A stretch of 64,000 nucleotides of DNA from CAWJMN01 sp963844055 (lineage in GTDB: Bacteria > Planctomycetota > Planctomycetia > Pirellulales > Pirellulaceae). The translations under genes were made by a program, and so were the position numbers. Shown in pieces: positions 46,589 to 55,746 of the stretch. Every line of letters begins with the position of its first letter. Within the stretch, counting starts at the first letter, position 1. The stretch spans positions 3,038,001 to 3,102,000 of the forward strand of contig CAWJMN010000001.1 in assembly GCA_963844055.1 (NCBI GenBank), given 5' to 3'. The notes under the pieces are model-generated. The model was not told where the DNA came from. It saw only the letters and a list, made by a program, of their open reading frames with translations, and made no database searches.

Positions 46589-48121
46589 ATGTATCCGTAC
46601 CGATTTTTGAAGCCTGCGCTTCCCTACCTAGTCGTTTTCGCGGCCGCGCTATCACTGCTGTCGCCATATTGCACTGCGGCCCAGCCTGCCGAAACGGAAA
46701 CACCTCTTCCACCTACAACGGAGAATGTCACACCAGCACCAGAAGAAAAGGCTCCCGTCCCTAAACCAGCCGCCAAACTTCCCTGGGACGGCAAAGAAAA
46801 AGAAAGTGCGGCTGCAGCCCTACTTCCCGTAAAAAGTGCGCGGGACATACTTGCTCGCTACAACATCACCGAATCTGAACTCACCAAGTTCTTCAAAGGT
46901 GAGCCCATTGATGCGGATGAAGAAGGGGTCATGCTGAAAATCCTCTACCACATCCCTGGCTTTGGTCTGCAATGGATTGAGTCCTGGCGAGTCAAGGATG
47001 CATCGCTCGATGATCTTGCGTTGCATTCGAAGGAGCACCAGCTTGACGTCATTCCTCTAAAGGGACGGGTAAAGCATGTCACCAAGAAGAGCGTAGTGAA
47101 GGAACTGATCGAGCAGTATGAATTTGACCACTACTACGTAGCAGAAGTTGCGGTCAACGATTCAGGCTATCTCGCTGAAGTATTCGCACGGAAAATCCCT
47201 TCGAGCTGGAAGCTCGACACCGAAATGAATGAACCTGTGGAGGTTGACGGCCTGTTCATCAAGGTGGGCGGAGCTCAAGACGAAGTGGATGAACCTCGTC
47301 TGATTTTTGCGACCGGTCGCATCCGGTGGTATCCCGATCAAGAATCTAAAGAGCTTGCCCTCGGTCCCGACCAACTCCGCCTCACCAGCCACGGTCTGGA
47401 CTGGGGCCAGTTTGAAGATGTCAAAAAAACAAACCGCCAGGGAATTGGCGAAATTGACCGCGAATCGTTCTATCAACTACTCACGGCCGTCAAGCGAGAT
47501 GGTGGCAAAACCTTTTCTGCTCTGCCAGAAACCGAACTGTCGGTCGAGCCACTGCTCAACAACCCGCAAGCGATTCAAGGCAACATCTTCCCGTTCAGAG
47601 GCATCGTCCGCAGAATCACAAAAGTGCTTGTCGAAGATGCTGACATCCAAGAACGGTTCCACCTCGATCACTACTATCAACTGGATTGCTTTTTACCCTT
47701 AGGGCAAAAGCACCTTCGACTCGGCGAATCGCCCGAGCAGTCGGTGGAGTACAACAACGGCTTCCCCGCTACTCTCTGCGTCTTGGAGCTTCCGCCCGAC
47801 CTATCGCCTAGCGAGAACATCCGCCAGGAACTCAATGTAGACGCCGTATTTTTCAAGACCTGGAGCTTCCGCTCTGAATTTACCGCCCGTCTGAACGTCC
47901 CCCAGCCGGCTCCCATGTTTGTGGCCTTCCGTCCCAACACGTTCGTTCCAGAGAAGGCAGTTACTCGCCCTGGCGATACGATTATTGGCATCGCGATCGC
48001 TGTGACCTGCCTATTAGGGATCGGGCTCTACTTCTGGAGCACCAAGCAAAACCAATCACAACCCTCGCTTCGTGATTCCAAGCCCTCGTCGGATCATCCC
48101 GACTTTAGTAATCTAAGTTAG
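46589..48121 (+). CDS. Membrane-anchored exported protein with two OB-like segments, paralogue of upstream protein
   Basis: 510 residues, 13 bases after the preceding stop. Signal peptide (PYLVVFAAALSLLSPYCTAAQ), Pro/Glu-rich linker, then two related segments. The first is VIPLKGRVKHVTKKSVVKELIE...FDHYYVAEVAVND (about residues 145-195). The second is PFRGIVRRITKVLVEDADIQ...LDHYYQLDCFLPLG (about 335-375). The shared FDHYY/LDHYY pattern shows an internal duplication. A C-terminal membrane helix (TIIGIAIAVTCLLGIGLYF) anchors it. No catalytic residues are evident. With the previous protein it may form an envelope complex; the function is unknown. Confidence 0.78.
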   Translation: MYPYRFLKPALPYLVVFAAALSLLSPYCTAAQPAETETPLPPTTENVTPAPEEKAPVPKPAAKLPWDGKEKESAAAALLPVKSARDILARYNITESELTKFFKGEPIDADEEGVMLKILYHIPGFGLQWIESWRVKDASLDDLALHSKEHQLDVIPLKGRVKHVTKKSVVKELIEQYEFDHYYVAEVAVNDSGYLAEVFARKIPSSWKLDTEMNEPVEVDGLFIKVGGAQDEVDEPRLIFATGRIRWYPDQESKELALGPDQLRLTSHGLDWGQFEDVKKTNRQGIGEIDRESFYQLLTAVKRDGGKTFSALPETELSVEPLLNNPQAIQGNIFPFRGIVRRITKVLVEDADIQERFHLDHYYQLDCFLPLGQKHLRLGESPEQSVEYNNGFPATLCVLELPPDLSPSENIRQELNVDAVFFKTWSFRSEFTARLNVPQPAPMFVAFRPNTFVPEKAVTRPGDTIIGIAIAVTCLLGIGLYFWSTKQNQSQPSLRDSKPSSDHPDFSNLS

Positions 48122-48207
48122 CCGTCGCTGCCCCGCCTTCCCACCTCGCATTTCCCTACTACGTTGTCGCTTGCCAAGGCGAACTCCGTACCCGCCCGGA
48201 ATCAAAC

Positions 48208-49602
48208 ATGAAACTTTTTGCTGCCGCCGTATTGCTCTTCCTCTGGTCGCAGCATGTTTTGATTGCAGCCCCGCCGGCGGCAAAAGCAGTCACTTTTAAA
48301 GGTGAAATGGCTCCTATCAAGGATGATGAAAAGCCGGGCACCAAGCGATTTGAAGTCACCATCATCGTTCCTAGCACCCTGGCAAATAACAAAGAGGCCA
48401 CTTCAATCCTTTGGACGACCAAAGCCCAGGGAAGAGGCTCCCACCCTTGGCTGTTACGATTCGGCCAATGGAAACACCAGCCTCAAGTGGATGAATCGCG
48501 CCCACCGATCGACCAAGGCCTTGATCAGCCCTATTTGCACTACGAACATCAAACCGGCAAAAGCTTCGTTCCTCTCCTCTTCCCGTTTTTCAACACGCCT
48601 GATCCTTTGCAAATCGGTACGCAGTGGTCGGTCGGACGCGTTGGGTACCAAGTGATGCAGGAAGAACGTGATGCGACCGGCCCAACCTGGCGGATCGAAG
48701 GGAAGGGGCCTGCCAGCCTTCGCCGCAACATTCACCTCGACAAAGAAAACCATCTCATTCATACCTTGGCTGAAAAGCTATTCCTCGGCCAAGGACACGA
48801 GCAAGAACTCAACTACCAAATCACTGATATCACCGAGCTATCCGCTGACGAACTTCAAGCGTTGCAAACCCTGTTTCAAGAACTGGGAGAGATGCGCAGC
48901 GATCTTGGACTAGGCGACGCCGAAACGGTCGTAAGCCTGCAACCCAAATCCCTAGATCCCCTGCGTGAACCGGTGGAAAGCTTACTCAAGCGTGCCCAAG
49001 GAACTCTCCTGGAAGAGCTTCTTACCGATGCCAATCGCGACCTGCGAAACCAACGCGATCAGGCCGGCGCACTTGTAGCACTCAAACAAGCGATCCTTCT
49101 AAAGCCTGTGCCGCAGGTCACCACCAAAGACCTCAGCGGCAAGGAAGTGACCACCGAATCGCTGCTGGGCAAAGTTACCATTCTTCACTTTTGGGAATAT
49201 CGTGACGTTCCCCTGGAACAACCCTACGGCCAAGTTGCCTATCTGGACTTCCTCCTGCGTAAATGGAAAGACCAACCCCAGGCAGACCAAGTCCAAATCC
49301 TAGGAGTCCACGTCGATCCCGACCTTGCCAGCGAAGAGACCTATCGTTCTGCCACTGCACGAGCCAAGCGCCTAAAAAACTTCATGAACCTTGGCTTCCC
49401 GATCCTGATGGACGAAGGAGAATGGCTCAAGAAGATTGGCGATCCTCGTCCCGTGGGTGGCCGTCTGCCGCTGTTTTTGGTCCTTGATCAACAAGGAAAG
49501 GTGGTCGAATACCACCCAGATGTTTATCCCGTGAAGGGACAGGAGGGGCTTGTGGAACTGGAAGAAATCGTCAACAAGCTTCTAAAGACCACGAAGCCCT
49601 AA
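48208..49602 (+). CDS. Exported thioredoxin-fold (TlpA/AhpC-like) protein lacking the CxxC motif
   Basis: 464 residues. A signal peptide (KLFAAAVLLFLWSQHVLIAAP) leads to an N-terminal beta-rich domain of unknown type, a helical part (residues 210-300), and a C-terminal thioredoxin-like domain from about residue 305: TKDLSGKEVTTESLLGKVTILHFWEY, then VQILGVHVDPD, FPILMDEGEWLKKIGDPRPVGGRLPLFLVLDQQGKVVEYHP. The place where TlpA proteins have WCxPC reads FWEYRDVPLEQP, so no redox cysteines are present and disulfide exchange is not expected. It may be a binding or scaffold version. It is third in the operon with the two OB-like exported proteins. Confidence 0.8.
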   Translation: MKLFAAAVLLFLWSQHVLIAAPPAAKAVTFKGEMAPIKDDEKPGTKRFEVTIIVPSTLANNKEATSILWTTKAQGRGSHPWLLRFGQWKHQPQVDESRPPIDQGLDQPYLHYEHQTGKSFVPLLFPFFNTPDPLQIGTQWSVGRVGYQVMQEERDATGPTWRIEGKGPASLRRNIHLDKENHLIHTLAEKLFLGQGHEQELNYQITDITELSADELQALQTLFQELGEMRSDLGLGDAETVVSLQPKSLDPLREPVESLLKRAQGTLLEELLTDANRDLRNQRDQAGALVALKQAILLKPVPQVTTKDLSGKEVTTESLLGKVTILHFWEYRDVPLEQPYGQVAYLDFLLRKWKDQPQADQVQILGVHVDPDLASEETYRSATARAKRLKNFMNLGFPILMDEGEWLKKIGDPRPVGGRLPLFLVLDQQGKVVEYHPDVYPVKGQEGLVELEEIVNKLLKTTKP

Positions 49603-49624
49603 ATAAGACAACCGCGTCCCAAAG

Positions 49625-50574
49625 CTAAGCTCGGGGATGGTACTGGCTGTGGACCTTCTTCAGCCGCGATTGGTCCACGTGGGTATAGATCTGCGTGGTC
49701 GCAATACTTGCGTGTCCCAGCAACTCTTGCACTTGCCGTAGATCCGCGCCGCCTGCCAACATATGAGTCGCAAAGCTATGCCGCAGCGTATGCGGGCTTA
49801 CTTCGTCTTGAATCCCCGCGCGAGCGGCATACTTCTTCACCAATTCCCAAATCGCTTCCCGCCGCAAGCGTTTGCCACCGCGTGAAAGCAACACCCACTC
49901 CGCATTCCTGCCTTTTACGGTACAGAGGTCCGGGCGTTCCTCGCGAAGATAGGCTTCAATTGCAGCAACCGCCTCTTCTCCAAGTGGTGTAAGTCGCTGC
50001 TTACTTCCCTTGCCCAAAGCCTTGCAATAACGCTCGGCCAAATGCAAGTCTCGCATTTGCAAGTTCGAAACCTCCGACACACGACAGCCGGTCGCATAAA
50101 GAAGTTCCAGCATTGCCCGATCACGCAGGGGATACGGATCATAGGCTTTGGGGGCCTCCAGCAATCGCCGCACCACGCTCGTCGACAAGACCGTTGGAAT
50201 GTACTGCCACATCTTCTGGGTCCCCAGAAGCTCGGCAACATTGTCCTTTACGATTCCTTCCAGTTGCAGGTAGCGATAGAAGACCTTCAGCGCTACGATA
50301 TGTCGCGACACACTTGCCGGCGTAGTTTCTCTTCCTGCAGCCAGCTGACATATCCAGCTAGGTCTCGCACCTGCAGTTTGGGGATGAATCGGTCATTCAC
50401 CCATTCGCAAAAACGCTTCAGGTCACGCTGGTATGCGGCCAAGGTATTGGGGGCCAAGTGGCATTCCAGCCGCAAATAGTCCATGCAGGCCTTGGCCCAG
50501 CGTACCGCCTGCCCGGCCCGCTCCGTTTGAAGCGAGATTTTGGGTGCGATCAGCCTAGGCTTCAGGGGACGCAT
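49625..50574 (-). pseudogene. xerD: Tyrosine recombinase XerC/XerD-type, frame broken once
   Basis: The N-terminal frame (50574 down to about 50321) carries the SAM-like core-binding half: CHLAPNTLAAYQRDLKRFCEWV...LAGYVSWLQEEKLR. The C-terminal frame (about 50320 to 49625) continues with PASVSRHIVALKVFYRYLQLEG and the catalytic half, with Arg in TGCRVSEVSNLQ, HTLRHSFATHML (His-x-x-Arg), LLGHASIATTQIYTHV (His) and the tyrosine nucleophile in IYTHV. Together they form a complete Xer recombinase of about 316 residues that would resolve chromosome dimers at dif. One base is missing near 50321 (a CCC read as CC is one explanation). All catalytic residues are intact, so the gene is probably functional and the break recent or artefactual. 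Confidence 0.85.
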
Positions 50575-50849
50575 CAGGCGAAGACTTTTCCATCAAAAGG
50601 GGAAGGATTTTTAAAAACGGGGCGCAGGCACTAGTGGTCCAACTTTCCACCACTAACACCCCTTTATCGGCAGCGGAGACTCACTTCCCTGCATAAGGAA
50701 TCTACATCACACGCTAGCAGACGCCAAAAACCGCCTCGAATCGGCCGAACTATAGGCCTGGTACGGATTTGCAACGTTCTAGCGATTCACTACAATTCGG
50801 CAAAATGCCTAAGAAAACCTGATCGGCCCACCCCAAAGAAGTTTTTGCC

Positions 50850-51833
50850 ATGAAATTGCTTGTCACCGGAGGAGCTGGCTACGTCGGCTCGCATGCGGTC
50901 CGTAGGTTGATGCAGGCTGGGCACGAAATCTGGGTTTACGACAACCTCTACCAGGGACACGCAGCTGCCGTTCCTACCGGTTCGTTGATCGAAGGGGACC
51001 TGCTTGATCAGCCCAAGCTAGAGCACACGCTCCGCTCGCTAGGAATCGAAGCTGTCATGCACTTTGCCGCACTCGCCCTGGTGGGCGAGTCGGTTACTGA
51101 TCCTGCCAAGTACTACCGCGGAAACGTCCAAGGCACCTTCCATTTGCTGGAAGCAATGCGTGCTACCGGCGTGAAAAAGATCGTTTTCTCCAGCACGACA
51201 GCCACTTACGGCGTTCCCGAAAAGATTCCGATCGCAGAATCAACGCCCCAAAATCCCATCAACCCATACGGGTTTTCTAAGCTAGTTGTCGAGCGAATGC
51301 TGGACGACTACGCCCATGCCTATGGCTTTGGATTTGCCGCACTTCGGTATTTCAACGCCTCCGGCGCTGCCAGCGACGGGTCGCTAGGGGAAGACCATTC
51401 CCCGGAATCCCATCTGATCCCCATTGTGCTGCAGGTCGCCCTGGGTCAGCGTGACGCCATCACGATTTTTGGCAACGACTTCCCCACCCCCGACGGCACT
51501 TGCATTCGCGACTATATCCATGTCGAAGACCTTGCCGAAGCACACCTCAAAGCCCTGCAAAGACTCAAGCCAGGCGAGGGGCTAAAGCTCAACCTGGGGA
51601 CAGGGATTGGCTTTAGCGTTCAGCAGGTTATTGTGGCCTGCCGAAAGGTCACCGGGCACCCCATTCCGGCCAAGGTCGGCCCGCGGCGCGAAGGTGACCC
51701 ACCAGCGCTGATTGCGGATGCCCGTGCTGCCCTGGCGGCCCTGGACTGGAAGCCGCAATATACGTCCATTGAGAACATCATCGCGACGGCTTGGCGTTGG
51801 CACAGTGCACACCCGCGCGGGTATGCCACCTAA
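50850..51833 (+). CDS. galE: UDP-glucose 4-epimerase
   Basis: 327 residues, the family's normal length. The NAD-binding GGAGYVGSHAVRRL motif is at the N-terminus, the serine site reads FSSTTATYG, and the catalytic Tyr-x-x-x-Lys is in PYGFSKLVVERML. NAD-dependent epimerase features continue with RYFNASGAA, the GNDFPTPDGTCIRDYIHVEDLA segment and LNLGTGIGFSV. It interconverts UDP-glucose and UDP-galactose in the cytoplasm for surface polysaccharide. The acyltransferase gene follows 69 bases later on the same strand, and a WbaP-type transferase 16 kb upstream could use the product. Confidence 0.95.
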   Translation: MKLLVTGGAGYVGSHAVRRLMQAGHEIWVYDNLYQGHAAAVPTGSLIEGDLLDQPKLEHTLRSLGIEAVMHFAALALVGESVTDPAKYYRGNVQGTFHLLEAMRATGVKKIVFSSTTATYGVPEKIPIAESTPQNPINPYGFSKLVVERMLDDYAHAYGFGFAALRYFNASGAASDGSLGEDHSPESHLIPIVLQVALGQRDAITIFGNDFPTPDGTCIRDYIHVEDLAEAHLKALQRLKPGEGLKLNLGTGIGFSVQQVIVACRKVTGHPIPAKVGPRREGDPPALIADARAALAALDWKPQYTSIENIIATAWRWHSAHPRGYAT

Positions 51834-51902
51834 TACAGAACCTACTGTGGGGATGCGACATTCTCCTTTCGCTCCCCCCATCCTCTGTGTTAGCATTCCA
51901 GC

Positions 51903-53117
51903 ATGTTGCCAATCATTGTCGAAAAGCCCTATCAGTTTGTACCACCTTACACCAGTACGCTGTGGTCTTCATTCTTTCTAACGACCCAGGTACACCGGTA
52001 CTTCATCAAGAAGAATGAAGGGGTTGTTGATCACGAGATTCGTGAGCTTGACCACTTACGAAAGTCGTTCGACGCGGGGCATTCCATCCTGATGACCCCC
52101 AATCATCCCCGCACGGCCGATCCGCTGGCAATGGGGTTCATTGCGGAAGCGCTACCATGCCACGTCTACGCCATGGCAAGCTGGCATCTGTTTAATCAGC
52201 AATGGCTTATCCGCTGGGCCATTCGCCGCATGGGAGCGTTTAGTGTCAACCGCGAAGGAGTCGACCGCCAGTCAATCAGTACCGCCGTCGACCTTTTGGC
52301 AGAAGGCAAACGCCCACTGATTGTGTTTCCCGAAGGGGCGACCGCACGTACCAATGATTCACTCCGTGCCATGCTCGACGGCGTTGCCTTTATCGCGCGT
52401 GCAGCTGCAAAAAAGGTAACACGGCATAGTGCGCAAAAAAAAGTAGTGGTTCATCCCATTGCCATCAAATACCGATTTATGGGAGACATCCACAAAGTTG
52501 CCAATCAAGTCTTAACCGACATTGAAAAACGCCTCACCTGGCGCCCACGCCAAGAACTTCCCTTGCTAGTTCGCCTTGGCAAAGTTGGCAAAGCATTGCT
52601 TGGCCTGAAAGAACAAGAGTTCTTCGGCGAGATTCAGCAGGGCACACTAGCAGAACGATTAGAGCGACTCATCAATCACCTGATGCATCCCCTCGAACAA
52701 GAATGGCTAGGTGCACCACAATCCGGCGCCGTTGTTCCGCGTGTCCGAAACATTCGCGTAAAGATTCTGCCAGAACTGATCCACGGACAAGTCTCCGCAG
52801 AAGAGCGAGAACGCCGCTGGAGACAACTGGAGCACCTCTATCTGGCGCAGCAACTTTCGTGCTATCCGCCCGACTATCTGGCTTCCTACCCCAGCGTCGA
52901 TCGTATCCTCGAAACGCTTGAACGTTTTGAGGAGGATCTAACCGACAAATGCCGCATCCATGGCAACCTCAAGGTGATCATTCAGGTTGCCCCCGGGATT
53001 GAGGTTTCCCCCGAACGAACCCGTGGCGCATCGGTAGACCCACTCATGATTCAAATTCAAGAGGCGCTCGAAACACGAATCCGCAAACTAGCCCTGGAAT
53101 CACCAACGATTACCTAG
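51903..53117 (+). CDS. PlsC-like 1-acylglycerol-3-phosphate acyltransferase family protein
   Basis: 404 residues. The acyltransferase block I is NHPRTADPLAMGF (His68 and Asp73, the HX4D motif), block III is LIVFPEGATAR (FPEG), and block II-like sequence GAFSVNREGVDRQSI lies between. A long C-terminal half (residues 170-404) of helices with charged repeats goes beyond the usual PlsC length; its role is not clear. There is no clear membrane helix apart from the N-terminal hydrophobic part (TSTLWSSFFLTTQV). Substrates are probably lipid acyl acceptors. It follows galE in a possible operon. Confidence 0.85.
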   Translation: MLPIIVEKPYQFVPPYTSTLWSSFFLTTQVHRYFIKKNEGVVDHEIRELDHLRKSFDAGHSILMTPNHPRTADPLAMGFIAEALPCHVYAMASWHLFNQQWLIRWAIRRMGAFSVNREGVDRQSISTAVDLLAEGKRPLIVFPEGATARTNDSLRAMLDGVAFIARAAAKKVTRHSAQKKVVVHPIAIKYRFMGDIHKVANQVLTDIEKRLTWRPRQELPLLVRLGKVGKALLGLKEQEFFGEIQQGTLAERLERLINHLMHPLEQEWLGAPQSGAVVPRVRNIRVKILPELIHGQVSAEERERRWRQLEHLYLAQQLSCYPPDYLASYPSVDRILETLERFEEDLTDKCRIHGNLKVIIQVAPGIEVSPERTRGASVDPLMIQIQEALETRIRKLALESPTIT

Positions 53118-53144
53118 GGCCCAAAACAAACCCGTCGCAAGTCG

Positions 53145-55583
53145 CTAAGAAAGTGCGGTCCACTTTCCATCACTGGACAGACTCCACGGGGTCCAGGCCA
53201 AAATCACTTTGGTGATCGAGATATCCGCCTTCTTCGGCTGAATAGAGGTCTCCTCAAGCGCAAGACTTGCGGGATCCAAACTAGTCTCTAACGCTTGCAG
53301 GTCCGCTTCAAACTGGGCGTTTAGATCGGCATAGCGTTGCTGATAAGCCCCCACCGTTTCCCCCGCAGCGGCAACATCTTGCCGCTCCGAAAACACTTTG
53401 GTCGCGCTCTTCAGCCCCGTCGTCGCCTTAGAGATATTCGTTGCACTGGCCAACTTGCGGCCAAACACTGCGCCTAGTACCGTGGATCCAAGGGTCATCA
53501 CGGTATTCATCAGTTGCTGATTCGCTTGTGCCTTTTCCTTTTCCACCCGTGCCTCCGCTTTGCGAATCTGCTCGGTAAGCGAAGCGAGCTTGGGGGCATA
53601 CTTCGCCCGCAACTTTTCCTTTTGCTCGTCACGCCTTTCTCGCGCAAGCTGGCCAAGCCTGACCCGAAAATCACCTTCCGACTCTCCCGGACTGGAGGCT
53701 GCCTTCAGCGATGCACATTTCAGAACTTTAAGCCGCTCAGTTCGATACAAATGATCCTTCAAGGCCGTCGTCAGGCCAGCCAACTTTTTGGCCCGTGTCA
53801 ATTCTGACGGTACGTCAGCAAATGAAGCACCCTCTTCACCATTCGATTCCAACTCAGGCCCACCGTCATCCAGCACCGCCCCGGATTCCCACGGTTCTGC
53901 TGAAAGCTCCGTCGTCAGCAACGTCTGAATGGCAATATCTTTCCAATGATCAACTTCGGCGCTGGCCTGGGCAAAATGCACTTTGGCAGATCCAACCAGC
54001 GTTGGTCGGTAAACTAGCTTTTCACCTGCCGAAACACGTCCGCGTGCCGGCACGAACTTCTCTTCAAAGTCAGGCGGAACCATCGGATGCGCAGCAGATA
54101 CCGTCACGCCATCCACTTCGGTCGCTACGCTGCTGGCCGGCGCTGCCGAACCTGATGCAGTCGGCGATTTGCGTTTTTCGGCCATCAACGTCGAAATCTG
54201 CTGACGGGTCAGCGGCCCGCGCAGATAAGAAAGTGCCCAGCGTGACTGCATCAGCAGGGGGGCATCCTCATGCACGTTGTTCATGAGGAACACACGATTT
54301 CCCAGCCCGGAAAGCGTTCGCTCCATGCTCGCTCGATCAAACGAAGTTCCTGCCTGCGTGCTCGCCCCTTCCAGGCCATCCAGCACACGCATTTTATCCC
54401 GTTCCGTCTGCAGCCTTCCCAAAAACCAGGTCCCGCAATTCGCCAATCCCTTGTAATCCAGATCTACTGGATTCTGCGTTGCCAGAACCACACCCAGGCC
54501 AAAGGCCCGCGCCTGCTTCAGCAGCGTCAGCATCGGTGTCTTTGAAGGAGGATTCTTGCTCGGCGGGAAATAGCCGAACACCTCATCCATATACAGCAGC
54601 GCTCGCAGGCTCGAACTTCCTGATTGCGCCCGCATCCATGAAATCACTTCCGAAAGCAGCAGCGTCACAAAGAACATTCGCTCTGCATCGGAAAGATGGG
54701 CAATCGACAGGATCGCCAGTCGTGGTTTCCCCTCCGGCGTATAGAGCAGTCGCTGAATATCCAGCGGCTCACCCGTCATCCAGGCCGAAAACCCAGGTGA
54801 CGCGAGCAAGTTATTTAGCGTCGTCGAAAGCGTCACTCGATCCTTGGAGGGATAGAAGCTTTCCAGATCAAGCACTCCAACCTTGTCAAATCCCGGGCTT
54901 TGAATCGCCCGCACCAGCCCTGCCATATCCAAAGATTTTCCGGCCGTCCAAGCTCGATCCAAAATGGTCGAAATCAAAATATGCTCGCGGCTCCGCAGCG
55001 GGTCCGCCTCAATCCCCACCAGTCCCAAGAGGCTCGCCGATGCAGCAGATACCGCTTCACGCAGTGCATCAGGATCGGCCATAACTGCCGGGGAAGGAGC
55101 CGCAAACGAGCGTAGCACCGTTAGTGGCAATCCGGCATTGCTCCCCGGCGTGTAGATCGCCATATCCACAGCGTCTTTTAGCCGTTTGATTCGCTCAGGT
55201 GGTTGCCTCCATTCACCCAACCCTTTCTTCCATCGCTCGGCAACTTGCAAGGCATATTCCGCAGCACTTTTGCCGGACTTCGCAACTTCTTGCTCCTCAA
55301 TCCACGGCGCAAAATCCTCTCCCCGGAGATCAGGAAACGTCAACAGCAGGTTCCCTAGATCCCCCTTGGGGTCGATCACCAAAGCGGGGATACCATCAAT
55401 CGCTGCTTCTTCCAACAGCGTCAGTCCTAAACCGGTCTTGCCGCTTCCCGTCATACCCACAATCAGGGCATGGGTGTTCAAATCTTTCGAGTCATACAGC
55501 ACAAGCTCTTCAATGGGCTTTGCGCTGGGCGCATCGTACTTCTTACCAAGATAGAACACTCCTAGACGTTCATAGTCTTCCAT
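53145..55583 (-). CDS. HerA/VirB4-like DUF87 ATPase with coiled-coil C-terminus
   Basis: 812 residues. Walker A is GMTGSGKTGLGL (Lys49), then DPKGDLGNLLLTFPDL, and Walker B is LRALLYMDEVFGYFP, with QARAFGLGVVLATQNPVDL as the following sensor segment. This matches the ATP-binding DUF87 group of the HerA/FtsK superfamily, which drives DNA or protein movement as a ring. The C-terminal 250 residues hold a charged coiled coil (AKYAPKLASLTEQIRKAEARVEKEKAQAN) and a hydrophobic glycine-zipper-like stretch (LMNTVMTLGSTVLGAVFGRK), unlike classical HerA. No nuclease (NurA) or transfer genes are adjacent, so its cargo is unknown; a stand-alone membrane-linked ATPase is possible. Confidence 0.88.
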   Translation of the reverse strand: MEDYERLGVFYLGKKYDAPSAKPIEELVLYDSKDLNTHALIVGMTGSGKTGLGLTLLEEAAIDGIPALVIDPKGDLGNLLLTFPDLRGEDFAPWIEEQEVAKSGKSAAEYALQVAERWKKGLGEWRQPPERIKRLKDAVDMAIYTPGSNAGLPLTVLRSFAAPSPAVMADPDALREAVSAASASLLGLVGIEADPLRSREHILISTILDRAWTAGKSLDMAGLVRAIQSPGFDKVGVLDLESFYPSKDRVTLSTTLNNLLASPGFSAWMTGEPLDIQRLLYTPEGKPRLAILSIAHLSDAERMFFVTLLLSEVISWMRAQSGSSSLRALLYMDEVFGYFPPSKNPPSKTPMLTLLKQARAFGLGVVLATQNPVDLDYKGLANCGTWFLGRLQTERDKMRVLDGLEGASTQAGTSFDRASMERTLSGLGNRVFLMNNVHEDAPLLMQSRWALSYLRGPLTRQQISTLMAEKRKSPTASGSAAPASSVATEVDGVTVSAAHPMVPPDFEEKFVPARGRVSAGEKLVYRPTLVGSAKVHFAQASAEVDHWKDIAIQTLLTTELSAEPWESGAVLDDGGPELESNGEEGASFADVPSELTRAKKLAGLTTALKDHLYRTERLKVLKCASLKAASSPGESEGDFRVRLGQLARERRDEQKEKLRAKYAPKLASLTEQIRKAEARVEKEKAQANQQLMNTVMTLGSTVLGAVFGRKLASATNISKATTGLKSATKVFSERQDVAAAGETVGAYQQRYADLNAQFEADLQALETSLDPASLALEETSIQPKKADISITKVILAWTPWSLSSDGKWTALS

Positions 55584-55746
55584 GGCAACTCTCGGGAATG
55601 GCGTTCAGCAATGTACGAGGATTCTCTGCAGCAGATTTGCTCAAGAGAATATATTATCCCCGCCGGCCCCTATCGGACCATATCCCTAAGAGATTCCAGT
55701 CCAGGCCGCAATCGGCGGCGGCTTTCATTGATGCAGCCAGGGCACA

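Noticed and set aside
50293..50330. XerD break explained by two GC losses like the others
   Set aside because: It is possible (it would read LRAGKCVARH), but one missing base gives LRPASVSRH, which fits Xer proteins better. So xerD was not counted as support for the GCGC pattern.
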